Positions 1-6,579 of a stretch of 34,856 nucleotides of DNA are shown here, piece by piece (within the stretch, counting starts at the first letter, position 1; each line of letters opens with the position of its first letter). The position numbers were made by a program, and so were the translations under genes. The notes under the pieces are model-generated. The model was not told where the DNA came from, did not search any database, and saw nothing but the letters and a program-made list of their open reading frames with translations. This DNA comes from an uncultured Clostridia bacterium (GTDB lineage Bacteria > Bacillota > Clostridia > Christensenellales > UBA1242). Location of the stretch: the NCBI GenBank assembly GCA_944377435.1, contig CALWEY010000039.1:1-34856 (forward strand), in the 5' to 3' direction.

Positions 1-18
1 CTTATTTAAATCTGCCAT
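1..18 (-). CDS. rplL: Ribosomal protein L7/L12, N-terminal start only (cut by window edge)
   Basis: Only the first six codons are inside the window, reading MADLNK from an ATG at 18-16. An AAGGAAG ribosome binding site lies about ten bases upstream. The call rests mainly on position: rplL directly follows rplJ in nearly all bacteria, and the start lies 34 bases after the rplJ stop. It is presumably co-transcribed with rplJ and under the same L10 leader. The rest of the gene is outside the window. Confidence 0.7.
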
Positions 19-52
19 TTTTTTTTACTTCCTTTTATTCTATTTTTTATTT

Positions 53-538
53 TTAATTTTTATCAGCAATTGCTTTTAAGCAAACTGCAAGACCTCTCAT
101 AGGTGAAGATAACATGCCAACAAGTTGAGCAAGTAATACTTCTCTTGAAGGTATTTTTGCAAGTTTTTTAACAGCATCTGCGTCTACAATGTTTTTATTG
201 TAAATTCCGAATTTAATTGTAAAAGCACAATTTTCACTTGATGCACCATCAACAATTTTTGCAGGAGCAATTTCGTCATCATAGCCAAAAGCAACTGCAT
301 TTGTGCCTTCTAGGTAACTTTCGCAACCTGTGTAGCCAAGTTCATTTAATGCTCTTAAAACAAGTCTATTTTTGTATACTCTATATTCTGCACCGTTTTT
401 TCTGAAATCAGCACGAAGTTTTGTATCTTGTGCAACGGTGAGTCCACGATAATCAACAAAAACAACTGTTTTTGCTTTTTGAAGTTTTTCTTTTATTTCT
501 TCAACAAGCGCTTGTTTTGCTTCTAAATTTGCACTCAT
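53..538 (-). CDS. rplJ: 50S ribosomal protein L10
   Basis: L10 anchors the L7/L12 dimers on the ribosomal stalk. The 161-residue product begins MSANLEAKQ and carries the family's N-terminal pattern, including KTVVFVDYRGLTV (residues 23-35) and YRVYKNRLVLRAL, followed by the conserved block around KIPSREVLLAQLVGMLSSP. Its length is close to that of other L10 proteins. The ATG has a strong AAGGAGG site at 544-550. A matching promoter, an L10-type leader and an attenuator lie upstream, so the gene is probably autoregulated by the L10-L7/L12 complex. The usual upstream partners rplK and rplA are absent; a PHP-domain gene sits there instead. Identification is secure from the protein sequence. Confidence 0.97.
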   Translation of the reverse strand: MSANLEAKQALVEEIKEKLQKAKTVVFVDYRGLTVAQDTKLRADFRKNGAEYRVYKNRLVLRALNELGYTGCESYLEGTNAVAFGYDDEIAPAKIVDGASSENCAFTIKFGIYNKNIVDADAVKKLAKIPSREVLLAQLVGMLSSPMRGLAVCLKAIADKN

Positions 539-571
539 TTTTGCCTCCTTTTTAGATTTGTATGTTTTAAT

Positions 572-608
572 TAAAAAATCCTTTTGGCCAAAGGAAAGCC
601 GAAAGGAT
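572..608 (-). terminator. Attenuator hairpin in the rplJ leader
   Basis: On the minus strand an 11-pair stem (ATCCTTTCGGC with GCCAAAAGGAT, one G-U pair) is followed at once by a run of six U. It sits between the L10 binding leader and the rplJ ribosome binding site, so it can act as a conditional transcription terminator. Confidence 0.8.
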
Positions 609-610
609 AA

Positions 611-701
611 TATACCAATCTAAACTTTACCTCGGCAAGCACAATAAATTGTTTACGAATAATCACTTGCTGTCTTTGGGAAAGGACAATATTTAATTAA
701 C
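611..701 (-). ncRNA. L10 leader: mRNA binding site for the L10-L7/L12 complex
   Basis: The minus-strand leader contains the segments AGACAGCAAGUG and GCUUGCCGAGGU, which pair through GCAAG/CUUGC around an A-rich loop. This resembles the Firmicutes L10 leader family. It lies between a strong promoter and an attenuator hairpin before rplJ. In that family, excess L10 bound to L7/L12 binds the leader and lowers expression of rplJL. The assignment is by eye and by context. Confidence 0.8.
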
Positions 702-707
702 GACACA

Positions 708-736
708 ATACTAGCACAAAAATTATTATATGTCAA
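708..736 (-). promoter_or_regulatory. Promoter of rplJ-rplL
   Basis: Minus-strand TTGACA (736-731), a 17-base spacer and TAGTAT (713-708) match the housekeeping sigma consensus closely. Transcription should start near 701, directly before the L10 leader. Confidence 0.82.
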
Positions 737-752
737 TCATTTTATTTTAAAG

Positions 753-2309
753 TTATAAAGTTTTTTCTTCATCTTTATCTATTTTTTCTTTGTCTTCTTT
801 GTCAACTTTTGAAAATTGTGCATATTTGTTTTTATGAACTTTCTTTTTTACTCCATCATTTAAAGCACATTTTTTTGAAAATTTTGATTTATGTTTGTGA
901 TTTTCATATTTATATTTTTGTTCATCATAATAGTTATAAACTTCATAGTCGCCCATTTTTGATAATATATTAGATGAATTTGTTGGTGGAGTGTATTTAT
1001 AATCATCTGTTTTTTTATAATTTTGTTGTTGTCCGCTTATTACAGAATTTTTTGGAATTTTATAGAACTTTTTAAACTCATTTATATTTATTGAATCAAT
1101 AGAATTTACAATTGACTTTATTTGTGAAAATGTAAGTGCACCCTTTTCAATATTTTCGCATCTAAAAGCGCGTTTGTTTTTTACAACTTTTACATCACCT
1201 TTATTAAAGGTATGATCCACAAAAGCAAGCTCTGTTACTTTGTTTTTTATTTTATATTTATTTCTTTCTCTTGCTTCACCTTTAAGTGAACAATATTCAA
1301 ATCTTTTTGAAAAGCATTTGCTAAGCATGTTGTTTGGGTGCAATATTCCACCATGGAAGTCAGAACCACAAGTGATATATAAGTCATATTTTTCTGCTAT
1401 CTCGTACATTTTGTCAAAAGCTCTTGGAATGGTATTTTCGTTATGAAACAATTCAACAAAATCTAAGCCATTGTTTGAAGATTTTTGCACAATATCTATA
1501 AACCTATCAAACATTTCCATTTTTGTTTTAATATGTTTTTTGTCCGTAAAAATTTCTTGTTGTTCAAATTTGATTGTATTTCCGTGTGCAATTCCTACTT
1601 TACCGCCTGCAGATTTTATCATATCTATTATATCAAAAATATCTTGCTTACTATTTCCATCTGCCACATCATTATTCCTTGGCTCTTTATAGAAAATGTC
1701 TTTTATAATTGTATTTATTTCACTTTGTGATACATTTAAAAATAATGCGGAACTTTGCAAAAATTTATTTCTTATTTCCTCATGAGAATTTAAATGAGCA
1801 CAATCCTCATAAATTTTAAATGGAATTTTTGTTTTAAATATTGTCTCCAAATATTTTTTAGCACAAATAAGTTGTCTGCCCGTATTTATTTTTATATTTT
1901 TTAACACTCTTTTTTTGATTATTGTTGCATCTGTTTTTTTGTGTACAATTTTAGAATATGCAATAAGATTTTTATCGTTTATATCATAATCATATCCAAG
2001 CATATGACATTTTGAATATATCGACCGTCCACTTGCGTTTAATCCAACCGATTTTAAACTTGCGTTTAATTCTATTCCCGGAATAAACTTTAAATGTTTG
2101 TATCTTTCGGAATCGCTTTTTAATATTTTTACCGCTTCTACACACCCTAGTATACTTTCATGGTCAGTTATTGAAAAACAAACATCTTTGTTTTCTTTTT
2201 CTGCCATTGCGTTTAAAGTATCTAGAAGTTTTTGCACAGTGATATCAACCCCATCTTCATAAGAGTGTACAGTGTGTATGTGCAAATCTATAAAAGCGTA
2301 TCTCTTCAT
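753..2309 (-). CDS. PHP-domain metal-dependent phosphoesterase with a basic C-terminal tail
   Basis: This 518-residue protein carries the metal ligands of the PHP superfamily: DLHIHT at 8-13, ITDHE at 47-51, GIEL at 78-81, H102, AHG at 241-243 and GSDFH at 315-319. Such proteins hydrolyse phosphoesters; relatives include histidinol phosphatases and the RNase AM/YciV group, so the substrate cannot be fixed here. It is longer than the usual 250-300 residues: about 130 residues sit between the E80/H102 and H242 motifs, and a Lys/Asp/Tyr-rich, probably disordered tail fills roughly 420-518. The ATG is preceded by AAAGGAGA. It lies 14 bases after the DUF2225 gene and is probably co-transcribed with it. 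No clear terminator separates it from the rplJ promoter. Confidence 0.8.
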   Translation of the reverse strand: MKRYAFIDLHIHTVHSYEDGVDITVQKLLDTLNAMAEKENKDVCFSITDHESILGCVEAVKILKSDSERYKHLKFIPGIELNASLKSVGLNASGRSIYSKCHMLGYDYDINDKNLIAYSKIVHKKTDATIIKKRVLKNIKINTGRQLICAKKYLETIFKTKIPFKIYEDCAHLNSHEEIRNKFLQSSALFLNVSQSEINTIIKDIFYKEPRNNDVADGNSKQDIFDIIDMIKSAGGKVGIAHGNTIKFEQQEIFTDKKHIKTKMEMFDRFIDIVQKSSNNGLDFVELFHNENTIPRAFDKMYEIAEKYDLYITCGSDFHGGILHPNNMLSKCFSKRFEYCSLKGEARERNKYKIKNKVTELAFVDHTFNKGDVKVVKNKRAFRCENIEKGALTFSQIKSIVNSIDSININEFKKFYKIPKNSVISGQQQNYKKTDDYKYTPPTNSSNILSKMGDYEVYNYYDEQKYKYENHKHKSKFSKKCALNDGVKKKVHKNKYAQFSKVDKEDKEKIDKDEEKTL

Positions 2310-2323
2310 ATTTTTCTCCTTTG

Positions 2324-3004
2324 TTAGTACAAATTGTCTATATAGTCAATTAAATCTTTTGGTAAACTGCTTTTTATTTCATTTATTTTTTTATTAGCTT
2401 TATCTTTTAAATTAAATCTTTTTAAACATTCAATATATATTACATCTAAATATATATTGGTCTTACATAACTTATATATGTCTAATATTTTCATTATGTT
2501 TTGCTTTATGCTGTTTGTTAAAAGTTCATTTTGTTTATCATATCGTTTTATTTCACTTTCGGTTAAGTCTTCATAGTCCTCGTTTTTTTGTTGTGAGTAT
2601 CTTTTAATCAATGTTTCTTTTAAAAGTATTGCTCTAAAATATCCTTTAACTGCATTTTCATAGTCTTTGTCTTGTTCTCTTAAAAAAGCATAACATTCGT
2701 ATAAATTTGCCGGATAACTATTTAAAAAATTATCATCTAATTCATTTTCAGATTGGTTTAAATATGAATAAGTTAAAATTTGATTGTATTCATTGGAGTT
2801 TATAACATTTTCTAAATCTACATTATAACCATTTTCAACATCTGTTGAAATATAACCACAGTAAGGACAGACCTGTAGATCAAAGTTGATATAATTTTTG
2901 TAACTTTCAAGTGAAACAGAATCTAAATCTTGTTTATCAAAAACAAGATAGTCATCACTTTTTTTGCACCTTGCACATGTTTTATTATAATATTTACAAC
3001 TCAT
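2324..3004 (-). CDS. DUF2225-type zinc-ribbon protein
   Basis: The 226-residue product begins MSCKYYNKTCARCKK and has CxxC pairs at C10/C13 and C46/C49 (CPYCGY), arranged like the N-terminal treble-clef or zinc-ribbon region of DUF2225 proteins. A mostly helical C-terminal part follows (about 80-226), which looks like TPR-like helices. Function is unknown in the family. I chose the ATG at 3004 rather than an upstream in-frame start because an AAGGAG site lies at 3011-3016 and the family starts near the first cysteines. A TTGAAA/TACACT promoter lies just upstream. The PHP phosphoesterase gene follows 14 bases downstream, so the two form an operon. The family call comes from the cysteine pattern and flanking residues only. 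Confidence 0.65.
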   Translation of the reverse strand: MSCKYYNKTCARCKKSDDYLVFDKQDLDSVSLESYKNYINFDLQVCPYCGYISTDVENGYNVDLENVINSNEYNQILTYSYLNQSENELDDNFLNSYPANLYECYAFLREQDKDYENAVKGYFRAILLKETLIKRYSQQKNEDYEDLTESEIKRYDKQNELLTNSIKQNIMKILDIYKLCKTNIYLDVIYIECLKRFNLKDKANKKINEIKSSLPKDLIDYIDNLY

Positions 3005-3059
3005 AAAACTCTCCTTAAACTTTGGTTTTATTTTGTGAATACTATTTATTTTCATTTTT

Positions 3060-3088
3060 AGTGTATCACAAAATATTTTACATTTCAA
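3060..3088 (-). promoter_or_regulatory. Promoter of the DUF2225-PHP operon
   Basis: Minus-strand TTGAAA (3088-3083), 17 bases, TACACT (3065-3060). It sits between the terminator of the upstream gene and the DUF2225 start. Confidence 0.6.
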
Positions 3089-3095
3089 TAGCCGA

Positions 3096-3137
3096 TTAAA
3101 AAATATGCAAAACTCCCCTAAAAGAAAGTTTTGCATA
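3096..3137 (-). terminator. Intrinsic terminator after the four-helix membrane protein gene
   Basis: An 11-pair perfect stem (arms 3104-3114 and 3127-3137, TATGCAAAACT) with a 12-base loop is followed on the minus strand by a U-rich tract. It separates the small membrane protein from the DUF2225 operon. Confidence 0.85.
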
Positions 3138-3148
3138 TAAAACACTTT

Positions 3149-3592
3149 TTATTCTTCTTCTTTGTTTTCTTTTGTTTTAGTTTCTGTAGTATCTTTAACT
3201 TCTTTATCTTCTATAGGTTCTCTTTTATAATTGTTTTCGCTTATCATTGCTGGCATAAAGCATAACAAAAATAGTACAAAAACAATAAATTGTGGAACAA
3301 AAACCCAAACAAACTCAACATCAAAGAACATAAAAATTGTACCCATTATAAATTCTATAACAAAATACATAACTGTCATGGTTGTAACGGGTAAACCAAC
3401 AACTTGTTTTTTGCGTTTTTCATTTGATACAAAAAAGAATGCAATGGTCATAAACAAAAATGCAAGCACAACAAAAATTAAAGAAACCCAAAACGATGTG
3501 TGCAAGTTATTTGTTACCAAAAATAAAACAATTAAATAAGCAACAAAGAAAACACCAAAGCCAAGTCCGAGTTGAAGTTTTTTTCTATCCAT
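3149..3592 (-). CDS. Small four-helix membrane protein, function unknown
   Basis: I do not recognise the family. From the ATG at 3592 the product is about 147 residues, starting MDRKKLQLG. Four hydrophobic helices are visible at roughly 7-27, 34-55, 66-90 and 93-116, with a short basic loop (NEKRKK) between helices two and three. The last 30 residues are hydrophilic and charged, rich in Lys and Glu, and presumably cytoplasmic. The start is set by an AAAGGAG site seven bases upstream; a longer reading with ten extra residues lacks such a site. A strong terminator follows the stop, so it is probably transcribed alone. It faces away from the glyS T-box region. Confidence 0.7.
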   Translation of the reverse strand: MDRKKLQLGLGFGVFFVAYLIVLFLVTNNLHTSFWVSLIFVVLAFLFMTIAFFFVSNEKRKKQVVGLPVTTMTVMYFVIEFIMGTIFMFFDVEFVWVFVPQFIVFVLFLLCFMPAMISENNYKREPIEDKEVKDTTETKTKENKEEE

Positions 3593-3710
3593 AAATACTC
3601 CTTTTATTATATATGATAACAAAATAATTAAATTTCGCCTAATGTTTTTTTTGCTTTTCTTGTTTTGTTGATTATATTATGTATTTTAAAAATATTTAAG
3701 TTGTAAACAA

Positions 3711-3739
3711 TTGACAAAAAATTTAAAAAGTTATAGATT
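3711..3739 (+). promoter_or_regulatory. Promoter of the glyS T-box transcript
   Basis: TTGACA at 3711-3716, a 17-base spacer and TAGATT at 3734-3739. The predicted start, near 3744-3747, coincides with the first base-paired strand of the T-box, leaving no room for a long leader 5' of it. A TATAGA at 3732-3737 is an alternative -10 element. Confidence 0.65.
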
Positions 3740-3743
3740 ATAA

Positions 3744-3903
3744 GTGCTATGAAAAAGTTGGCGACTTTGGAGCACGCAAAAGAAATTTTGCCGTTTAATT
3801 CTTTCGTAAAAAGATAAAAAGTGAATGCAAAAAAGCATTAACAGGGGTGGAACCGCGGTTAAAGTAATCGTCCCCATGTCAATTTTTTTGACATGGTTTT
3901 TTT
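3744..3903 (+). ncRNA. Glycine T-box riboswitch with a very short Stem I, ending in a terminator
   Basis: The T-box signature GGGTGGAACCGCGG is at 3845-3858, where the uncharged tRNA acceptor end pairs. GGGG (3844-3847) and CCCC (3872-3875) can close the antiterminator. The competing terminator is a 9-pair stem (3874-3882 with 3888-3896) followed by seven U. Upstream are hairpins at 3776-3791 (GCAAAA/TTTTGC) and around 3834-3849. The presumed Stem I is only about 32 bases: GTGCT/AGCAC, an ATGA/GG internal loop that looks like a kink-turn, and a 5-pair helix (AAAGT/ACTTT) with loop TGGCG, which presents the glycine codon GGC at 3760-3762. It should permit glyS expression when tRNA-Gly is uncharged. 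Confidence 0.9.
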
Positions 3904-3937
3904 ATATAAAAAATGTCATATTTATAAGGAGAAAAAT

Positions 3938-5329
3938 ATGGAAAACAACAATGTAACAATGGATAAAATTGTAAGCTTGTGTAAAAATCGTGGAATAATT
4001 TTTCAAGGCAGTGAAATTTATGGTGGCATGGGAAACACTTGGGACTATGGCCCTGTTGGTGTTGAAATAAAAAACAACATTAAGCGTGCCTGGTGGAAAA
4101 GATTTGTTCAGGAAAATGACAATTCTTTTGGTGTTGACGCAGCAATTTTAATGAACTCAAGAGTTTGGGAAGCAAGTGGTCACACAACATCTTTTAGCGA
4201 TCCAAAAATGGACTGCAAAGAATGTAAAACTCGTCATCGTGCCGATAACTTGATTGAAAACTATTGCATTAAACACAAAATTGATGGCGTTATACCTGAC
4301 AAAATGACCAACGAAGAAATGGAAAAATTTATTGAAGAACACAAAATTGCCTGCCCTGTTTGTGGAAAACATAACTTTACACCAATAAGACAATTTAAAC
4401 TTATGTTTGAAACAAGTCGTGGAGTAACCGAAGACAACACTGACAAAATTTATTCAAGACCAGAAACAGCACAAGGTGAATTTGTAAACTTTTTGAATGT
4501 TCAAAGAAGTATGCGTGCAAAAGTTCCTTTTGGAATTGCACAAATCGGTAAAGCTTTTAGAAATGAAATTACACCCGGAAACTTTATTTTTAGAACAATA
4601 GAATTTGAACAAATGGAACATCAACTATTTTGTAAAGAATGTGATGATGAAAAATTTTATAATTTATACAAACAAAAAGCATGGGACTTTTTGGTAAGTC
4701 TTGGAATTGACCAAACAAAATTAAGATTTAAAGACCATGACAAACTTGCACACTACGCAAAAAATGCTTGTGATATCCAATACAACTTCCCTATTGGTTG
4801 GAGTGAACTTAATGGAATTCACAACAGAACAAACTATGACCTTTCTCGTCATCAAGAATTTTCTGGCAAAAATATGATGTATTTAGACCCAATAACAAAT
4901 GAAAAATATATTCCATATGTTGTTGAATATTCTATTGGTGCCGACCGTCTTATGCTTACAGTACTTTGTGATGCATATCGTGAAGAAAAATTAGAAGACG
5001 GAGAAACAAGAGTTGTTTTAAAACTTGCTCCATTTATTGCACCATATAAGGCATGTGTTTTGCCACTTATGAAGAAAAATCACAGCCAAAAAGCACAAGA
5101 ATTACACACTATGCTTGCAAAATACTTTATGTGCGATTATGACGAAAGTGGAAGTATTGGAAAAAGATACCGTAGACAAGACGAAATTGGAACTCCATAT
5201 TGCATAACAGTTGATGATGACACACTAAACAACGGTACTGTTACAATTAGAGATAGAGATACAATGAAACAAGACATTGTTAAGATTGAAGATGTAAAAA
5301 ATTATATACAATCAAGATGTGAATATTAA
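3938..5329 (+). CDS. glyS: Glycyl-tRNA synthetase, single-chain dimeric type
   Basis: It attaches glycine to tRNA-Gly using ATP, in the cytoplasm. The 463-residue product matches the alpha2-type class II enzyme found in Staphylococcus, archaea and eukaryotes, not the alpha2-beta2 GlyQ/GlyS enzyme. Visible elements are GSEIYGGMGNTWDYGPVG near the N terminus, zinc-ligand cysteines C93/C96 and C139/C142, SRPETAQGEFVNF (173-185), the motif 2 loop FRNEI (207-211), and an anticodon-binding domain at the C-terminal end with GSIGKRYRRQDEIGTPYC. I chose the ATG at 3938, behind AAGGAG (3926-3931). An earlier in-frame ATG at 3893 lies inside the T-box terminator stem and is not credible. The gene is transcribed alone and ends at a bidirectional terminator. 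Confidence 0.97.
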   Translation: MENNNVTMDKIVSLCKNRGIIFQGSEIYGGMGNTWDYGPVGVEIKNNIKRAWWKRFVQENDNSFGVDAAILMNSRVWEASGHTTSFSDPKMDCKECKTRHRADNLIENYCIKHKIDGVIPDKMTNEEMEKFIEEHKIACPVCGKHNFTPIRQFKLMFETSRGVTEDNTDKIYSRPETAQGEFVNFLNVQRSMRAKVPFGIAQIGKAFRNEITPGNFIFRTIEFEQMEHQLFCKECDDEKFYNLYKQKAWDFLVSLGIDQTKLRFKDHDKLAHYAKNACDIQYNFPIGWSELNGIHNRTNYDLSRHQEFSGKNMMYLDPITNEKYIPYVVEYSIGADRLMLTVLCDAYREEKLEDGETRVVLKLAPFIAPYKACVLPLMKKNHSQKAQELHTMLAKYFMCDYDESGSIGKRYRRQDEIGTPYCITVDDDTLNNGTVTIRDRDTMKQDIVKIEDVKNYIQSRCEY

Positions 5330-5371
5330 AAAACATAAAGAAAATAAAAAATGAAGTTTGTTAATAAACAT

Positions 5372-5404
5372 AAAAAAACACTTTGAAAATCAAAGTGTTT
5401 TTTT
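5372..5404. terminator. Bidirectional terminator between glyS and the secreted protein gene
   Basis: A 9-pair perfect stem, AACACTTTG with CAAAGTGTT (5377-5385 and 5391-5399) and a 5-base loop, has a run of T on the right and a run of A on the left. It can end both the rightward glyS transcript and the leftward transcript of the gene ending at 5430. Confidence 0.85.
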
Positions 5405-5429
5405 ATCGCCATATTTTTTAATTTTTATA

Positions 5430-5993
5430 TTATTCAACAGTGACTGTTAATGATAAAGTGTTGTCACTATTTACTGGTACAGATACATCCTTGATTGAAA
5501 CTTCAATAATTAAAGTGTATGTTTCTTCATAATCAAGTTGGGTTGCATCGGCACTTAAAGAAGTTCCAGGTTGTAAAGAAGCTTCTTCTCCTTTACCTTC
5601 TTTAATTGAAACAGTTAAATTAGAATTTCCAAAAACTGTTCCTGTTGTTTTTACATCAACTGCAGTTGTTCCCAAATTTTTACAAGTAATCTTATATGTA
5701 ATTGTTTGTTGTTCTGTTGTAGGTCCAAATTGCACTTCGCCAACAGTCCAAGTATGAGTAGCAGAATCCTCTGGTTCTTCACCTGTTGTTTCATAAGTAT
5801 CATCTCTATCTTCACTTCCTGTCAAACCACCAGTTACTTCGCCAATGAATTGAACTTTTGCTTGTGATGCGAAAGTAACAGTACTTGTTACATTATATGT
5901 AACACTTGTTGCTGCGTAAACGCCGAATGCCATGAGAGCTACTGCAAGGCAAAGTGATGCGATTGACGCAAATAATTTTACTTTTTTCTTCAT
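5430..5993 (-). CDS. Secreted beta-rich protein with signal peptide, function unknown
   Basis: The 187-residue product starts MKKKVKLFASIASLCLAVAL and shows a clear Sec signal peptide with likely cleavage after GVYA-A (about residue 27). The mature part is Thr/Val/Ser-rich with alternating hydrophobic residues, which suggests a beta-sandwich. An acidic loop (about 55-75) is rich in Glu and Asp. There are no cysteine pairs and no LPxTG anchor. Layout and composition recall TasA/CalY-like matrix proteins or surface adhesin domains, but I see no firm family motif. The ATG at 5993 follows GGAGAG. Its promoter overlaps two palindromic operators shared with the divergent Xre regulator, and its roughly 235-base leader can form a long stem, so expression is probably controlled. 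Confidence 0.75.
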   Translation of the reverse strand: MKKKVKLFASIASLCLAVALMAFGVYAATSVTYNVTSTVTFASQAKVQFIGEVTGGLTGSEDRDDTYETTGEEPEDSATHTWTVGEVQFGPTTEQQTITYKITCKNLGTTAVDVKTTGTVFGNSNLTVSIKEGKGEEASLQPGTSLSADATQLDYEETYTLIIEVSIKDVSVPVNSDNTLSLTVTVE

Positions 5994-6070
5994 AAATATC
6001 TCTCCTATAATTTTATTTATATATGTATATGTCAATAATTAAGTGGCGAACATAACTATTAACAAGTACA

Positions 6071-6187
6071 CCAAAACTAAGGCAATAAAAGAACAACCAG
6101 AAAAAAACCTTGTTAAAGATAAAGGGAGATTTAATTAGGTTTTGGCTAACTGCCGTTTTGTTAACCATCTTTTATTGCCGTTTTAGG
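6071..6187 (-). promoter_or_regulatory. Long inverted-repeat leader of the secreted protein gene
   Basis: The arms GGCAATAAAAGA (6081-6092) and TCTTTTATTGCC (6168-6179) pair perfectly. AAAAC/GTTTT and CC/GG extend the stem outward with small bulges to 6071 and 6187, for 19 pairs in total. The 75-base interior holds smaller pairings such as GGC/GCC around 6140-6155. It lies wholly inside the predicted 5' leader of the gene starting at 5993. I cannot match it to a known riboswitch. A miniature transposon with inverted ends is the alternative. Confidence 0.55.
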
Positions 6188-6204
6188 CTTTATGTAAGCC
6201 GATG

Positions 6205-6252
6205 TTTGATAGCATATTGCTATCAAATCAATATCAATATAGCAAACTGCTA
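6205..6252. promoter_or_regulatory. Paired palindromic operators between the secreted protein gene and the Xre gene
   Basis: Two sites share the half-site TAGCA with a 3-base spacer: TAGCATATTGCTA (6210-6222), extended to 10-base arms over 6205-6227, and TAGCAAACTGCTA (6240-6252). Their centres are 30 bases apart, about three helical turns, so they face the same side of the DNA. They are placed just upstream of a small Xre-type regulator and overlap the leftward promoter, which fits autoregulated repression. Confidence 0.72.
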
Positions 6253-6264
6253 AAATTAAGTCAA
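6236..6264 (-). promoter_or_regulatory. Promoter of the secreted protein gene
   Basis: Minus-strand TTGACT (6264-6259), 17 bases and TATATT (6241-6236). One operator lies within the spacer and the other begins just downstream of the predicted start (about 6229), so a bound repressor would block it. A weaker rightward candidate for the Xre gene (TTGATA 6206-6211, CAATAT 6229-6234) overlaps the same sites. Confidence 0.7.
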
Positions 6265-6271
6265 GGAAACT

Positions 6272-6478
6272 ATGGAGATTTTTTGTAAAAGATTGGTTGA
6301 GCTAAGGAAAATTTTTGGATACACACAAAGGGACATGGCAAACATGCTCCATATCAGTCAACCGTCATATATTAGGTATGAACTCGGCACTAGCGAACCA
6401 ACCCAACAAAATTTAGTAAACATTGCAAATATTTTTGATGTTAGTTTAGACTATCTACTTGGCAGAGTTGATTTATGA
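6272..6478 (+). CDS. Small Xre-family helix-turn-helix regulator
   Basis: The 68-residue protein is a single HTH_3/Cro-C1 domain: RLVELRKIFGYTQRDMA (helices one and two), ISQPSYIRYELG (recognition helix region, about 28-39), then a helix ending in the typical DVSLDYLLGR (56-65). There is no second domain, so it is probably a dimeric repressor acting without a covalent sensor. An AAGGA stretch lies eight bases before the ATG. Two matched palindromes sit just upstream and are the likely binding sites, covering its own promoter region and that of the divergent secreted protein gene. The pair looks like a local regulator and target unit. An antitoxin role is less likely, as no toxin gene is adjacent. 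Confidence 0.88.
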   Translation: MEIFCKRLVELRKIFGYTQRDMANMLHISQPSYIRYELGTSEPTQQNLVNIANIFDVSLDYLLGRVDL

Positions 6479-6517
6479 ACTGTAAAAAATATGCTAAATT
6501 ATAAATAAAATAATAAA

Positions 6518-6550
6518 AAAACACACAATACTATTAAATTTGTGTGTTTT
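6518..6550. terminator. Bidirectional terminator between the Xre gene and tilS
   Basis: An 11-pair stem containing ACACACAA / TTGTGTGT (arms 6518-6528 and 6540-6550) has an A-run on the left and a T-run on the right. It serves the convergent Xre gene and tilS. Confidence 0.8.
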
Positions 6551-6579
6551 TTCTTATAAATAATTTAAATTTTTATACT

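Noticed and set aside
970..995. Shared PPTNSS-type peptide and similar 18 bases in the PHP tail and in the gene at 22104-22685
   Set aside because: One short match with a mismatch in unrelated proteins; most likely chance in Asn/Ser/Pro-rich sequence.
3005..3145. N-terminal extension of the DUF2225 protein to 3145
   Set aside because: It would cross a terminator and a promoter; the ATG at 3004 has AAGGAG and fits the family's cysteine-rich start.
3893..3937. A longer GlyRS with 15 extra N-terminal residues starting at 3893
   Set aside because: That ATG lies inside the T-box terminator stem, where no ribosome binding site exists; the ATG at 3938 has AAGGAG in place.
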